DNA of 46,306 nucleotides from Actinomycetota bacterium. GTDB lineage: Bacteria; Actinomycetota; Acidimicrobiia; Acidimicrobiales; VFJN01. Positions 6,147 to 15,744 of the stretch are shown piece by piece (positions within the stretch are counted from its first letter, which is position 1; each line of letters begins with the position of its first letter). The translations under genes and the position numbers were made by a program. The DNA is taken from NCBI GenBank assembly GCA_009886035.1, contig VFJN01000049.1:1-46306 (forward strand), in the 5' to 3' direction. The notes beneath the pieces are model-generated. The model saw only the letters and a program-made list of their open reading frames with translations, had not been told where the DNA came from and did not search any database.

Positions 6147-8324
6147 CTACTCAATCTGTTCGGGGGGAAGCGGATCGCTCGTGGGAGGCGTGTCGGGGTC
6201 GTCGGGAGGGATGGTGCTCGAAGGAGGAGAGGTAGCCGGATCGGTGGGGATCGTGGGCAGACCGGGGCGAGCAGGCGGCCGGGACACACCGGTGCTGTAG
6301 CCCCCGCCACTGGCGTCGAACTGGCTATCCACCCGCAGATAGCGGCTCGATCGCGTGAACGGGGCGGCGTCGACAAAATCTTTCTCCGGGAGACCTTCGT
6401 GCCACGCCCGCATGTAGCGACCCCAGATCTCAGCCGGGTACGAACCCCCGGTGATACCAGTCCCCCCGATGCGCACCTCGAAGTTGTCCGCCGGTGAGCC
6501 GATCCACACCGCGGTAGCCATGTACGGGGTGAACCCCACAAACCAGCCGTTGCCAGCATTTTGAGCGGTCCCGGTTTTCCCCGCCGCGTGCTGGCCCGAG
6601 ATGCGCGCTTTCGTGCCGGTGCCGCCCTGCACATTTTTTTCGAGCACATCAGCCGCCAAACGGGCCGTCTGGGCGGAGGAGGCCCGCCGAGGATTGGGCG
6701 CGTGGGCCAGCACCACCTTGCCCGCCGGATCCTCTACCCGATCCACAAAGTACGGTGCGTTGTACATCCCATCGGCCGCGATGGCCGCCACCGCCGCCGC
6801 CATCTCAATCGGGTGCACCCCCTCGGTGCCCAGCGGTGTGGAGACGAAGCCCTCCAAGGGGGTGGTGATGCCCATCCGGCGGGCCTGCTCAACCACGTTG
6901 TCGATCCCCACGATCTGCCCCAGTCGGACGAAGGCACAGTTCGACGACCGCAGGGTTTGCGAGGTGATCGTGCCGCTCCCACCCCCGCTGTTGCCGAAGT
7001 TCTCCACCTTGTAGGGGTTGGGAACCATCCCGGGAATGTCCTTGAACGTGCAGGCGCCGCTGCCATTCACACTGTCGTTGGGGCTGTAGCCGTGCTCGAG
7101 AAGGGCCATGAGCACAAAGATCTTGAACGTTGAGCCACCCGAGCGCAGCCCCTGGGTGGCCACATCAAACTTGTCCTGATCAAAACCCGCACCACCCACC
7201 AGCGCCCGCACCGCCCCCGTACCCGGCTCCACCGATACCACCGCCGCCGTGGCGTTACGCGGGACCCCGGTTTCCGGATTGGGGGCGATCGGCACCACTC
7301 CCACCGGCGTGCCGGCCGGGGCCACCGCCTCCAACACCTCGTTGCGGGCGGTCAAGGCCAGCAACTGCGCCCGCGGCTCCAAAGTGGTGTAGATCTTCAA
7401 CCCGCCTCGAAATACCTGGTACTCCCGCTCGGCGGGGGTGGCGCCGAGTTGCGGGTCATCCAACAACTGCTGCTTGACCTTTTCGGCGAAGTAACCCTCG
7501 GTCGTCGGAAGGACCTGGTTGATCACCGTCGGCAGTGGTGTGGCCCCCAGATAGATCTGGTCGACGTCGGTCAAGCGGCCCACGGCCACCAGGCGACCCA
7601 GCGCAACCGACCGCCGGGCCTTGGCGTCCTCGGGATGGCGGATCGGATCGAAAGCGCTGGGATTAGCGATCATCCCCGCCAAGAGCGCCGACTGCCCGAT
7701 GTCGAGGTCGGCAACACCGACGCCAAAGTAGGTTTCCGCCCCGGCCTGCAACCCGTAGGCACCGTTGCCCAGATACACGGTGTTGAGGTACCGCTCGAGA
7801 ATCTCCTCCTTCGGCATGAGCTTTTCCAGCCTCCGAGCCAGCACGGCTTCGCGCGCTTTCCGGCCGATCGTCTGCTCGTTGCCATACTCCGACTTGATCA
7901 CCTGCTGGGTGATCGTCGAACCGCCCTGCACAACCCCTCCCGAGTCCACATCCCGCATGAAGGCCCGAAGGGTGGACCGGAGGTTCACCCCTGCATGGGC
8001 GAAGAACCCGGCATCTTCCACGGCGAGCACGGCCGTGATCGTGTCGGCCGGAATGGTGCTCAGCGCCACGGGCTGACGGTCTACTTCGGCCTGAAAGGTG
8101 GTGAGGAGGGAACCGTCGGAGGCGTAGACGTATGAGCGCTGATCCAGGGGGCTCAGCGAGATGTCCCTCGCCACCGACGAGGAGGCGTAACTCAGGTATT
8201 TGGCAGCCGGCAGCAGCGCCACAGCTACGCAGGCGAGCCCGAGGCCCGCCAGCGTAGTTATCAGAATGAAGCGGAGGAAAGGTCGCACAGGGAAGGTGAG
8301 GGTGGCCATCGGCGGATAAGCCAT
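6147..8324 (-). CDS. Class A penicillin-binding protein (PBP1-type transglycosylase/transpeptidase)
   Basis: A 725-aa bifunctional peptidoglycan synthase. A short cytoplasmic tail and one membrane helix (about 15-40) precede the GT51 glycosyltransferase domain, with catalytic Glu103 in AVEDAGFFAHAG, GGSTITQQ (134-141) and NTVYLGNGAYG. The transpeptidase domain has SxxK at Ser398-Lys401, SSN at 460-462 and KTGTAQ from 583. The tail (about 680-725) is Pro/Thr/Ser-rich, as in many actinobacterial PBPs. It polymerises and cross-links glycan outside the membrane using DAP-containing stems, which fits the dap genes further right. It is divergent from the F420-type oxidoreductase gene. Confidence 0.95.
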   Translation of the reverse strand: MAYPPMATLTFPVRPFLRFILITTLAGLGLACVAVALLPAAKYLSYASSSVARDISLSPLDQRSYVYASDGSLLTTFQAEVDRQPVALSTIPADTITAVLAVEDAGFFAHAGVNLRSTLRAFMRDVDSGGVVQGGSTITQQVIKSEYGNEQTIGRKAREAVLARRLEKLMPKEEILERYLNTVYLGNGAYGLQAGAETYFGVGVADLDIGQSALLAGMIANPSAFDPIRHPEDAKARRSVALGRLVAVGRLTDVDQIYLGATPLPTVINQVLPTTEGYFAEKVKQQLLDDPQLGATPAEREYQVFRGGLKIYTTLEPRAQLLALTARNEVLEAVAPAGTPVGVVPIAPNPETGVPRNATAAVVSVEPGTGAVRALVGGAGFDQDKFDVATQGLRSGGSTFKIFVLMALLEHGYSPNDSVNGSGACTFKDIPGMVPNPYKVENFGNSGGGSGTITSQTLRSSNCAFVRLGQIVGIDNVVEQARRMGITTPLEGFVSTPLGTEGVHPIEMAAAVAAIAADGMYNAPYFVDRVEDPAGKVVLAHAPNPRRASSAQTARLAADVLEKNVQGGTGTKARISGQHAAGKTGTAQNAGNGWFVGFTPYMATAVWIGSPADNFEVRIGGTGITGGSYPAEIWGRYMRAWHEGLPEKDFVDAAPFTRSSRYLRVDSQFDASGGGYSTGVSRPPARPGLPTIPTDPATSPPSSTIPPDDPDTPPTSDPLPPEQIE

Positions 8325-8443
8325 CGTACCTGTGCCCCCGCCCCCATCCCCGTCACCATCGGGCGATGGCGGGCGGCCATCAACGACGAGAGATCCTGCG
8401 GTGGACCGTCCCGGGTTTCTCCGGCCCCCGGTATCGTGTCCCG

Positions 8444-9379
8444 GTGGCCCACAATCGACGATTCCGCTTCGGCATTCAACTCAGCACCGCCTCCTCGGGG
8501 AGCGAATGGGCGGACGCGGCCCGCAAGGCCGAAGACCTCGGCTACTCCACCGTGTTCATGCCCGATCACTTCGGCGACCAGTTAGCCCCGGTGCCCGCGC
8601 TCATGGCCGCAGCTGACGCCACCACCGAACTTCGAATCGGTGCCTTGGTGTTCGACAACGACTACAAGCACCCCGTGGTGCTGGCCAAGGAACTCGCCAC
8701 CATGGACGTCCTCTCGGGCGGTCGGCTCGAAGTGGGCCTCGGGGCCGGATGGATGAAAAGCGACTACGACCAGGCCGGAATGGCCTACGACGCCCCCGGG
8801 GTTCGGGTTTCGCGCCTGGATGAAGGCATCGCCGTGGTCAAAGGCTGCTTTGCCCCCGGCCCCTTTTCCTTTCACGGCGAGCACTACACCATCACCGACT
8901 ACGACGGCTTCCCCAAGCCCACCCAAACACCCCCGCCGCTGATCATCGGGGGTGGCGCCCGACGCGTGCTGTCTATCGCCGCTCGCGAAGCGCAGATCGT
9001 GGGAATCAACCCGTCGATCCACAGCGGCGCCGTCGACGCCGCCGCGGCCCAGAACGGCGCATCGGAGGAAACCGACAAGAAGATCGGCTGGGTGAAGGAA
9101 GCCGCCGGCGACCGCTACGCCGACCTCGAGATCAACCTCCTCCAGTTCGCCGCCATCGTCACCGACGACCGAGAGGGCACCGCCGAGATCATGGCGCCCC
9201 TCTTTGGCCTCCCGGTCTCCGAACTCCACACCTACCCGCATGCGTGCATCGGAACCGTGGACGAGATCGTGGCCTCCCTCCAAGCCCGCCGGGACCGCTG
9301 GGATGCCTCCTACATCGTGTTCCAAGGCGACACGATGGAGGCGATGGCCCCCGTCGTGGCCAAACTTCGCGGCACCTGA
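8444..9379 (+). CDS. LLM-class F420-dependent oxidoreductase
   Basis: A 311-aa luciferase-like TIM-barrel enzyme of the MSMEG_2516-type family that uses deazaflavin F420. It starts VAHNRRFRFGIQLS at GTG 8444; an ATG at 8366 is in frame but encodes non-homologous sequence. The motifs DLGYSTVFMPDHF, GALVFDNDYKHP, LSGGRLEVGLGAGW and PPLIIGGGARRVL are characteristic. The acceptor substrate is unknown. The oxidoreductase gene that follows starts 8 bp downstream, so the two are probably co-transcribed. Confidence 0.88.
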   Translation: MAHNRRFRFGIQLSTASSGSEWADAARKAEDLGYSTVFMPDHFGDQLAPVPALMAAADATTELRIGALVFDNDYKHPVVLAKELATMDVLSGGRLEVGLGAGWMKSDYDQAGMAYDAPGVRVSRLDEGIAVVKGCFAPGPFSFHGEHYTITDYDGFPKPTQTPPPLIIGGGARRVLSIAAREAQIVGINPSIHSGAVDAAAAQNGASEETDKKIGWVKEAAGDRYADLEINLLQFAAIVTDDREGTAEIMAPLFGLPVSELHTYPHACIGTVDEIVASLQARRDRWDASYIVFQGDTMEAMAPVVAKLRGT

Positions 9380-9386
9380 ACCGGCA

Positions 9387-10418
9387 ATGGCCCCCGGCAC
9401 CACCGTGGATCTCGCCTTCGCCGGGGCCGGGTGGATTGCCGCCGTCCACGGTTACGCGGCGCGCCAGGTGCCGGGCCTGCAGATCACCAAGGTCGCATCC
9501 CGCGACCCTGTCCACGCGGCGGCGGCGGCCGAACGGATGGGGGCCGAGCCCTGCACCTACGATGACCTCCCCGCCGAGGCCCACGGGGTGGTGGTGTGCA
9601 CTCCACCGGCCCTGCACCTCGACCATGCTCTGCACGCCATCGAGCGGGGGGCGGGAGTGCTCATCGAAAAGCCGTTGTGCACCACCCTCGCCGACGCCGA
9701 TGTGCTGGTGGCGGCGGCGGCGTCCGGCGCCCAGATCGCCTATGGGGAAAACCTGCTCCACGCCCCCATCGTGCGCCTCGCCCTGAGCCACACCAACCAG
9801 TTGCAGGCCATCGATCTGGTGGAGGTGCGGGCCCTCCAAGGGCGCCCTTCCTGGGGCGATTTCCTCACCGAGGGCTGGGGCGGCGGGGTGCTCTTCGACC
9901 TCGGCGTACACCCGCTCGCCGTGGCCCTCGCACTGGCCGCCCCGGCGGTACCGGTGGAGATACGAGCCACCCTCGTCGGCGCAGCAGACCATCCGGTAGA
10001 CGAGCATGCCGAGGTGACAATCCACTTCGACTCGGGCCTGCTTGCCCGGGTCACCGCCAGTTGGCGCCACGGCGATTCCCCCCTCTGGGATGCCCAGATA
10101 TCCGCCCCCGATGGGGTGGTGCGGATGGAATTACTCCCCACCCGGCTCCTTGAGCGCAACGGCGTGGAAGTGCCGCTGCCCGGGATCGGTCAGGGCGTAC
10201 CGGCCCAACTCGAAGAATTCGGCTACCTCCCGCAGATCGAATCCTTCGCCCTCGACCTCCAACAGCACCAAGCACCATCACTCGGCGCCGCCTTCGGACG
10301 CTCGGTTCTCGACCTCGTCTGTGCTGCCTACACCTCCGCCGGTCAGCACAGCGCATGGGTCGACCTCCCCTTCGGCGGCTCACGACAACAGACCCCGCTA
10401 CAACTCTGGAAGGGGTGA
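9387..10418 (+). CDS. Gfo/Idh/MocA family NAD(P)-dependent oxidoreductase
   Basis: A 343-aa two-domain dehydrogenase. The N-terminal Rossmann fold starts VDLAFAGAGWIAAVHG with a GxGxxxxxHG nucleotide-binding loop. VVVCTPPALHLDHA and VLIEKPLCTT (the EKP motif with the catalytic-region Lys) are diagnostic. The C-terminal alpha/beta domain contains GGGVLFDLGVHPLAVAL. ATG 9387 lies 8 bp after the preceding stop. These enzymes act on sugars, inositols or related polyols; the substrate here cannot be told. Confidence 0.9.
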   Translation: MAPGTTVDLAFAGAGWIAAVHGYAARQVPGLQITKVASRDPVHAAAAAERMGAEPCTYDDLPAEAHGVVVCTPPALHLDHALHAIERGAGVLIEKPLCTTLADADVLVAAAASGAQIAYGENLLHAPIVRLALSHTNQLQAIDLVEVRALQGRPSWGDFLTEGWGGGVLFDLGVHPLAVALALAAPAVPVEIRATLVGAADHPVDEHAEVTIHFDSGLLARVTASWRHGDSPLWDAQISAPDGVVRMELLPTRLLERNGVEVPLPGIGQGVPAQLEEFGYLPQIESFALDLQQHQAPSLGAAFGRSVLDLVCAAYTSAGQHSAWVDLPFGGSRQQTPLQLWKG

Positions 10419-10485
10419 GGATGGGCACCGCGAGGACCGGTGCCCATGTGAGCATTCTCGTGCCACTCCGATAAGTTCGATACTC

Positions 10486-12246
10486 GTGACAAAAGCCCAG
10501 TCGAAGCAAGGAATGATGCGCCGGGGCGGCGCCTTGCTCTGGTTGTCAGTACGAACCCAAGCCGGCCCGTTCACGATCTCCATCGTGGGGGCCACATTGT
10601 TTGCGGTCATGGCGGTCGGCGGCACCGTGATTCTCGGCCGAATAACCGACCAGGTAATCATCCCCGCCTTCGAGGAAGGAGGCGTGTCGCACCGTGCTGT
10701 CGCCATCGCGGCCGCCGCCGTGATGGCTGCCTCACTCCTGCGAATCGCAGGAGTGGTCATGCGCCGCTACTTCGGGCAGATGGCCCAGCGGCGCATGCAG
10801 ATGCTGTGGTTCACGCGGGTAACGGACCGCTACCTCGCCGTGCCCCTCAGTTGGTTCGATGATCGCCCCACCGGCCAACTACTCGCCCATGCCGACGCCG
10901 ACTGCGAACGTTCCACCATCGCCATGCAGCCGTTACCGTTCTCCATCGGAGTGCTCGTCATCATCGCCGTGTCGATGACACTGCTGGCCTTCGTGGATCC
11001 CGTGTTGTTGGCGGTGGCGATCGGCCTGTTTCCCGGCCTCGCCCTCATCAACAAGGCCTATACCAAGCGGGTGGAGGGCCCCGCCGCCGCCACCCAGGCC
11101 CGGGTGGGCGACGTATCGGCCGTGGCCCATGAAAGCTTCGAGGCCGCCCTCTTAGTAAAGACGCTCGGACTCGAGAACCGCGAAGTGGCTCGCCTTGAGA
11201 ACAAAGCCGACCAACTCCGTCAGGAGCGACTCATCGTGGGGCGCCTGCGAGCCGGCTTCGAACCAGGGCTCGACGCGTTGCCCAGCCTCGGGACGATCGC
11301 TCTGCTCTGGCTCGGAGCGGGACGACTCGCCAGCGGTGCCATCACCACCGGGGAACTTGTGCAGGCCATGGTGCTTTTCGGCATCTTGGCGTTCCCCTTT
11401 CGCATCGTGGGCTTCCTCCTCGAAGAGCTTCCCCGGGCAGTGGTGGCCAACGAACGGGTTCAGGAAGTGCTGGCCGCTCCCGAACGGGTAATCCCCACCA
11501 CGACCGTGGCTCTCCCCGACGGCCCGGTGGATGTGGTGCTCGATGCGGTGAGCTTTGCCCACGGCCCCGACACGGTGGTCAAGGAAGTCTCGGTCCGCAT
11601 CGCCCCCGGCGAGGTGGTGGCTCTGGTGGGAGCCACCGGTGCCGGCAAGAGCACCCTGTGCAGCCTCATCGCCCACCTGATCGACCCCGATAGCGGATCG
11701 GTCCTCATCGGCGGCGTGCCCATCCTGGAGACGGACCCGGTCGAGTTCCACCGGGCCACCGCCTTGGTGTTCCAGGAGAGTTTCCTCTTCTCCGACACGG
11801 TACGAGAGAACCTCACGATGGGTGACGACATCGATGACGACGTGATCTTCGCCGCCCTCGACATCGCCAGAGCCCGCACCTTCGTGGAACGGCTGCCCCA
11901 TGGGCTCGACGACGAACTCGGCGAGCGGGGTGTCACCCTGTCGGGCGGCCAACGCCAACGCCTTTCCCTGGCCCGCGCCTTGCTCCGGCAGCCCCGCGTC
12001 CTCGTGCTCGATGATGCCACGTCGGCGGTAGACGCCACCGTAGAGCGGGCCATCCTCGACGGGTTACGCCACTCGGTCGCCGCCACCACGGTGATCGTGG
12101 CCCATCGGATCTCCACCATCGCCCTGGCTGATCGCGTGCTCATGCTCGATGGCGGCCGCATTACCGCGGAGGGCACCCACCGCGAACTCCTCTCCCAGCC
12201 CACCTACGCCGCCTTAGTGCGGGCCTACGAACAGGCCCCGCAATGA
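10486..12246 (+). CDS. ABC exporter half-transporter, subunit 1 (degenerate Walker B Glu)
   Basis: A 586-aa fused permease-ATPase. The membrane domain (about 20-310) carries six predicted helices. The nucleotide-binding domain has Walker A GATGAGKST (382-390), signature LSGGQ (485-489), Walker B VLVLDD (505-510) and the H-loop IVAHRIST. The residue after Walker B Asp509 is Asp510, not the catalytic Glu, so this Walker site should hydrolyse ATP poorly. The start is GTG 10486; ATG 10513 and ATG 10516 after AAGGA are alternatives. The stop overlaps the next gene as ATGA. Together they form a heterodimeric exporter. The cargo is unknown. Confidence 0.9.
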   Translation: MTKAQSKQGMMRRGGALLWLSVRTQAGPFTISIVGATLFAVMAVGGTVILGRITDQVIIPAFEEGGVSHRAVAIAAAAVMAASLLRIAGVVMRRYFGQMAQRRMQMLWFTRVTDRYLAVPLSWFDDRPTGQLLAHADADCERSTIAMQPLPFSIGVLVIIAVSMTLLAFVDPVLLAVAIGLFPGLALINKAYTKRVEGPAAATQARVGDVSAVAHESFEAALLVKTLGLENREVARLENKADQLRQERLIVGRLRAGFEPGLDALPSLGTIALLWLGAGRLASGAITTGELVQAMVLFGILAFPFRIVGFLLEELPRAVVANERVQEVLAAPERVIPTTTVALPDGPVDVVLDAVSFAHGPDTVVKEVSVRIAPGEVVALVGATGAGKSTLCSLIAHLIDPDSGSVLIGGVPILETDPVEFHRATALVFQESFLFSDTVRENLTMGDDIDDDVIFAALDIARARTFVERLPHGLDDELGERGVTLSGGQRQRLSLARALLRQPRVLVLDDATSAVDATVERAILDGLRHSVAATTVIVAHRISTIALADRVLMLDGGRITAEGTHRELLSQPTYAALVRAYEQAPQ

Positions 12247-14147
12247 GCTACCCCGACGAAGACCTCGGAGCACTGGAAGAACTCGACGCCATTGTGGATG
12301 TGCTCGTGGATTCGGCTCCCCCCGGTAGCCACGACCAGGAACGCCGTCACAGCATCATCAGCGACGAAGAGGAAGCACTGCGGGATGCGGGCGCCATCGC
12401 CGTGCTCCGGCGGGGGTTGGCCATCACCCCCGAACTGCGGCAAGGCGTGACCCTCACCATCGCGCTGGCGGCGGCCACCGCCCTCGGCAAACTTGCCGTA
12501 CCCATTCTCATCCAGCAGATCCTCGACCGCGGGGTGTACGGAGCCAATGGGTACCGCCCCGGCTTTGTGGCCGCCGCCTGCGGTGGCGCGTCGGTGGGCA
12601 TCATCGTTCTCTACTTCATCAGCCGGGCCACCTTCCTCAGACTGGTCCGCTCAGCGGAGGCGAGCCTGCTCGGTCTTCGGGTTCGTACCTTCCGCCATAT
12701 CCAACAACTCTCCCTGGCCGACCACGTAGAACAGCGGCGCGGCGCCCTGGTGGCGCGGGTAACCAGCGACATCGAAACCCTGGCCCAGTTCACCGAATGG
12801 GGCGCGGTCGCCTGGATCGTGGACACCGTGCTCATCATCACCACCATCGGCGTGATGTTCATCTACTCACCCCCCCTCACCGCGGTGGTGGTCGCCGTGT
12901 TTCTGCCGCTCCTCCCCGCCCTGGGGTATCTGCAGCGACGCCAATTGGCGGCCTACGACGAACTGCGCAACGCCGTGGGGGGCACGCTGTCGGAGGTGTC
13001 CGAACTCGTAACCGGCGCGCCGCTGGTGCTGGCCTACGGGCTGCAGCGTCGGACGCGCCGGCGTCTCGATAAGGCCATCCGAACGCAGTACAAAGCCCAG
13101 ATGGGGGCGGCGAAATGGTTTGCCATCATGTTCCCGCTGTCGGACTTCTTCGGAGCCCTGACCCTGGCCACGGTCATCTCCGTGGGCGCCCTCAACGGCC
13201 CCGCCTGGGGGCTCAACCTGGGAAAACTCGTTGCCTTTGTGTTCCTGGTGAACCTGCTGCTCGCCCCTATCGCTGAACTGAGCGAGATCCTTGACCAAAC
13301 CCAGACCGCCATCGCGGGTTGGCGGAAGATCCTTGGGGTCCTCGCCACTCCCATCGATGTCACGGAACCGGAGAACGGCGCCACCCTCCCCGACGGTCCC
13401 CTCGCGGTGGACTTCGAGGGCCTTCGGTTCTCCTACCGCACCGGCGACGAAGTGCTCCGGGGCATCGACCTTCACCTCACGCCGGGGGCCTATGTGGCGG
13501 TGGTGGGCGAAACCGGTTCGGGCAAGACCACCATCGCCAAACTCCTGTGCCGACTAGCCGACCCCACCATGGGAACCCTGCGAGTCGGGGGTACCGACCT
13601 CCGCCTGGTGGCTCCGGAGTCGCGTCGATCGGCCGTGCGCATGGTGCCTCAAGATGGCTTTCTCTTCGATACGACCATTGCCGAAAACGTGCGGGTCGGC
13701 GCACCCGAGACGACCGACGAGGAGATCCGATCCGCCTTCGAGTCGCTCGGCCTCGGCGGCTGGCTGGAGGACGTCCCCGGAGGACTCCACGCACCGGTAG
13801 GCGAACGGGGCACCAGCCTGTCAGTGGGCGAACGCCAACTCGTGGCCCTCGCCCGGGCGCAACTCGGAAATCCCGGGCTGCTGGTGCTCGACGAAGCCAC
13901 CTCCTCGGTGGACCCGAAGACCGAACAAGCCCTGACCGAAGCGCTCGAACGGTTGACCACCGGCCGCACGGTGGTGAATATCGCCCACCGTCTGTCCTCC
14001 GCCGAGCGAGCGGACCTCGTGGTGGTGGTGGACAACGGCCGCGTGGTGGAAACCGGCACCCATGCCGAATTAGTCGCCGCCGGTGGCACCTACGCGGCGC
14101 TCTACTCGAGTTGGCTCGGCAACACGAGAGTGCTCAGCGGCGACTGA
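12243..14147 (+). CDS. ABC exporter half-transporter, subunit 2 (degenerate signature motif)
   Basis: A 634-aa partner of the preceding gene, overlapping it by 4 bp. An acidic N-terminal extension of about 55 residues precedes the six-helix membrane domain. The ATPase domain has Walker A GETGSGKTT (422-430), a degenerate signature LSVGE (526-530, normally LSGGQ) and Walker B LLVLDE with catalytic Glu551, plus H-loop NIAHRLSS. With subunit 1 this gives one catalytic site (this Walker set plus the partner's LSGGQ) and one degenerate site (the partner's Asp510 plus this LSVGE), as in TM287/288-type exporters. Confidence 0.92.
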   Translation: MSYPDEDLGALEELDAIVDVLVDSAPPGSHDQERRHSIISDEEEALRDAGAIAVLRRGLAITPELRQGVTLTIALAAATALGKLAVPILIQQILDRGVYGANGYRPGFVAAACGGASVGIIVLYFISRATFLRLVRSAEASLLGLRVRTFRHIQQLSLADHVEQRRGALVARVTSDIETLAQFTEWGAVAWIVDTVLIITTIGVMFIYSPPLTAVVVAVFLPLLPALGYLQRRQLAAYDELRNAVGGTLSEVSELVTGAPLVLAYGLQRRTRRRLDKAIRTQYKAQMGAAKWFAIMFPLSDFFGALTLATVISVGALNGPAWGLNLGKLVAFVFLVNLLLAPIAELSEILDQTQTAIAGWRKILGVLATPIDVTEPENGATLPDGPLAVDFEGLRFSYRTGDEVLRGIDLHLTPGAYVAVVGETGSGKTTIAKLLCRLADPTMGTLRVGGTDLRLVAPESRRSAVRMVPQDGFLFDTTIAENVRVGAPETTDEEIRSAFESLGLGGWLEDVPGGLHAPVGERGTSLSVGERQLVALARAQLGNPGLLVLDEATSSVDPKTEQALTEALERLTTGRTVVNIAHRLSSAERADLVVVVDNGRVVETGTHAELVAAGGTYAALYSSWLGNTRVLSGD

Positions 14148-14164
14148 GGTGACAGGCTCAGGGG

Positions 14165-14812
14165 ATGTCCGACATCGACGTCTCCGCCGCCGACCACCTC
14201 CTCAAGACCACCAAGCAGGTGCGCCAACGCCTCGACCTCACCCGACCGGTTCCCCCCGAACTGATTTTGGAGTGCATCGATGTGGCGAGCCACGCCCCCA
14301 TGGGCGGCAACCAGGAGCGCAACCGTTGGTTGGTGATCGACGATCCCGAGCTGAAGGCGGCTATCGCCGAGCCCTATCAGGCCGTGGGTCGGCCCTATCT
14401 CGCCGCCGGGGCCGACAGTACCGCTACTGACCGTCAGAAACGGGTCATCGACTCGGCGTCGTTCCTCGTTGAGCACATCGCGGAGGTGCCCACCATGGTC
14501 CTCGCTCTCCGGCTCGATCGCCTCCCCGAGACAGCCCAAAACTTCGAGGTGGCCGGCTATCACGGATCGGTGGCGCCGGGCGTCTGGAGCTTCCAACTGG
14601 CAGCGCGCGCCCGCGGCCTCGGATCGGCATGGACCACCTTCCACCTCGTCCACGAACAACAGGTGGCCGAGTTGTTGGGTATCCCCGCCACCGTCACCCA
14701 GATCGCGCTGCTGCCGGTTGCCTATTACACCGGCGACACTTTCTCGCCCGCCCCGCGCCGCCCGGCGGCGGAGATCACCTACTTCAACCGGTGGAAGAAC
14801 CCTCCCTCCTAG
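14165..14812 (+). CDS. Nitroreductase family protein
   Basis: A 215-aa FMN-binding nitroreductase-fold protein. VRQRLDLTRPVPPELILECI followed by ASHAPMGGNQERNRW is the N-terminal FMN-phosphate region. GSVAPGVWSFQLAARARGLG is the conserved dimer-interface/FMN helix, and LGIPATVTQIALLPVAYYTG ends the fold. It begins 17 bp after the ABC operon, so it may be read from it. Substrate is unknown; family members reduce nitroaromatics, quinones or enones. Confidence 0.88.
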   Translation: MSDIDVSAADHLLKTTKQVRQRLDLTRPVPPELILECIDVASHAPMGGNQERNRWLVIDDPELKAAIAEPYQAVGRPYLAAGADSTATDRQKRVIDSASFLVEHIAEVPTMVLALRLDRLPETAQNFEVAGYHGSVAPGVWSFQLAARARGLGSAWTTFHLVHEQQVAELLGIPATVTQIALLPVAYYTGDTFSPAPRRPAAEITYFNRWKNPPS

Positions 14813-14843
14813 CCCCCCGCAATCAACCCTTGGCGCCCGGGCG

Positions 14844-15515
14844 TCAGTCGACCCCGATCAAACGCTCCCGTATCCACCGCCCGGCGTGGGTGCGGAGTTG
14901 CTCCCCCGCCTCGGACAACAGGTGGCCGGCGCCTTCACACACCACCACTTCGGCGGGCCCGCCCACCAGTTCCGCCACCACCTCGCTGGCGGCCAGCGGA
15001 AGGATCTCATCACGATCCCCGTGGAAGGCAAGCAAAGGAGCCGTCATTTCCCCCGCCTGTTCGCAGCCCGCCGACTGGGTGGCGAAGGTGACCACCCCTT
15101 TCACCCACTCTCCCATCGCCAGGGCTGCCCGCACGGCGACCGCCCCGCCGAAACTGTGCCCGCCCGTCACAAAACGCTGCGCCCCGCCCCGAGCCGCCAG
15201 ATCGGCCACCGCCAGCAAATCGAGGGTACAGAGGTCCATGTCGTTCGGACGTCGCCACCCCACGCGCACGACCCCGATCCCACTGCCGGCCGAGGCCAAC
15301 TCATCGCCGAGCCAGTGATACAGGCCGTCGGCCGGCCCTAGCAGCCCCCCCATGGCCCCCCCGCCCAGGATGACCGCGGCGGGGGCATCGGGGTCACCGT
15401 GCCACAACACCGTGAGCAGCCCGCGCATCGTGAACACCTCGAGATGGCGCAGGGTAGGGGTGATCACCAACTCTTGACGGGCCAAGGACTCCAGCTGATC
15501 CAGTGGCGATGTCAT
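14844..15515 (-). CDS. Alpha/beta hydrolase (dienelactone-hydrolase-like)
   Basis: A 223-aa serine hydrolase. The nucleophile elbow is GHSFGG (residues 118-123, Ser120). The acid is the Asp in FHGDRDEILPL and the base is the His in CEGAGHLLSEAG. AVILGGGAMGG supplies the oxyanion-hole region. It is cytoplasmic, with no signal peptide. It converges on the nitroreductase gene with a 31-bp gap containing the palindrome GCCCGGGC. Confidence 0.85.
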   Translation of the reverse strand: MTSPLDQLESLARQELVITPTLRHLEVFTMRGLLTVLWHGDPDAPAAVILGGGAMGGLLGPADGLYHWLGDELASAGSGIGVVRVGWRRPNDMDLCTLDLLAVADLAARGGAQRFVTGGHSFGGAVAVRAALAMGEWVKGVVTFATQSAGCEQAGEMTAPLLAFHGDRDEILPLAASEVVAELVGGPAEVVVCEGAGHLLSEAGEQLRTHAGRWIRERLIGVD

Positions 15516-15521
15516 GAGGCT

Positions 15522-15692
15522 CTAGCGCACTCGCGATGCCGACGCGACGATGGCCTCAACCTCGATCTCCACCTTCCAGCGGGGATCGAGGAGAGCGGCC
15601 ACCATCACGCCGTCCCCCACCCTCATCGCGCGGCGGTAGCCGACCGTCTGCTCATAGGGCGACCCCGAGGAAATATGCTGTCGTTCGTTCAT
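15522..15692 (-). pseudogene. RidA/YjgF-family remnant with in-frame internal deletion (56 aa)
   Basis: The intact short frame from ATG 15692 begins MNERQHISSGSPYEQTVGYR, then RAMRVGDGV, which matches the N-terminus of actinobacterial RidA-like proteins. It jumps directly to MVAALLDPRWKVEIEVEAIV, which matches their C-terminal strand. About 75-80 central residues of a normal 130-aa protein, including most of the barrel and the conserved Arg, are missing with the frame kept. The product cannot be a normal 2-iminobutanoate deaminase. It ends 6 bp before the hydrolase start, so it may be the first frame of that transcript. Confidence 0.75.
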
Positions 15693-15744
15693 CTCGCCAA
15701 TCTACCGCTGGCCTGCCACGGCCATCGTCGGCCATCCTGGGGGG

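Noticed and set aside
11451-11462. CGAACGGGTTC as a LexA box in the ABC transporter gene
   Set aside because: The spacer is 3 bp instead of 4 and it lies deep inside a coding region.
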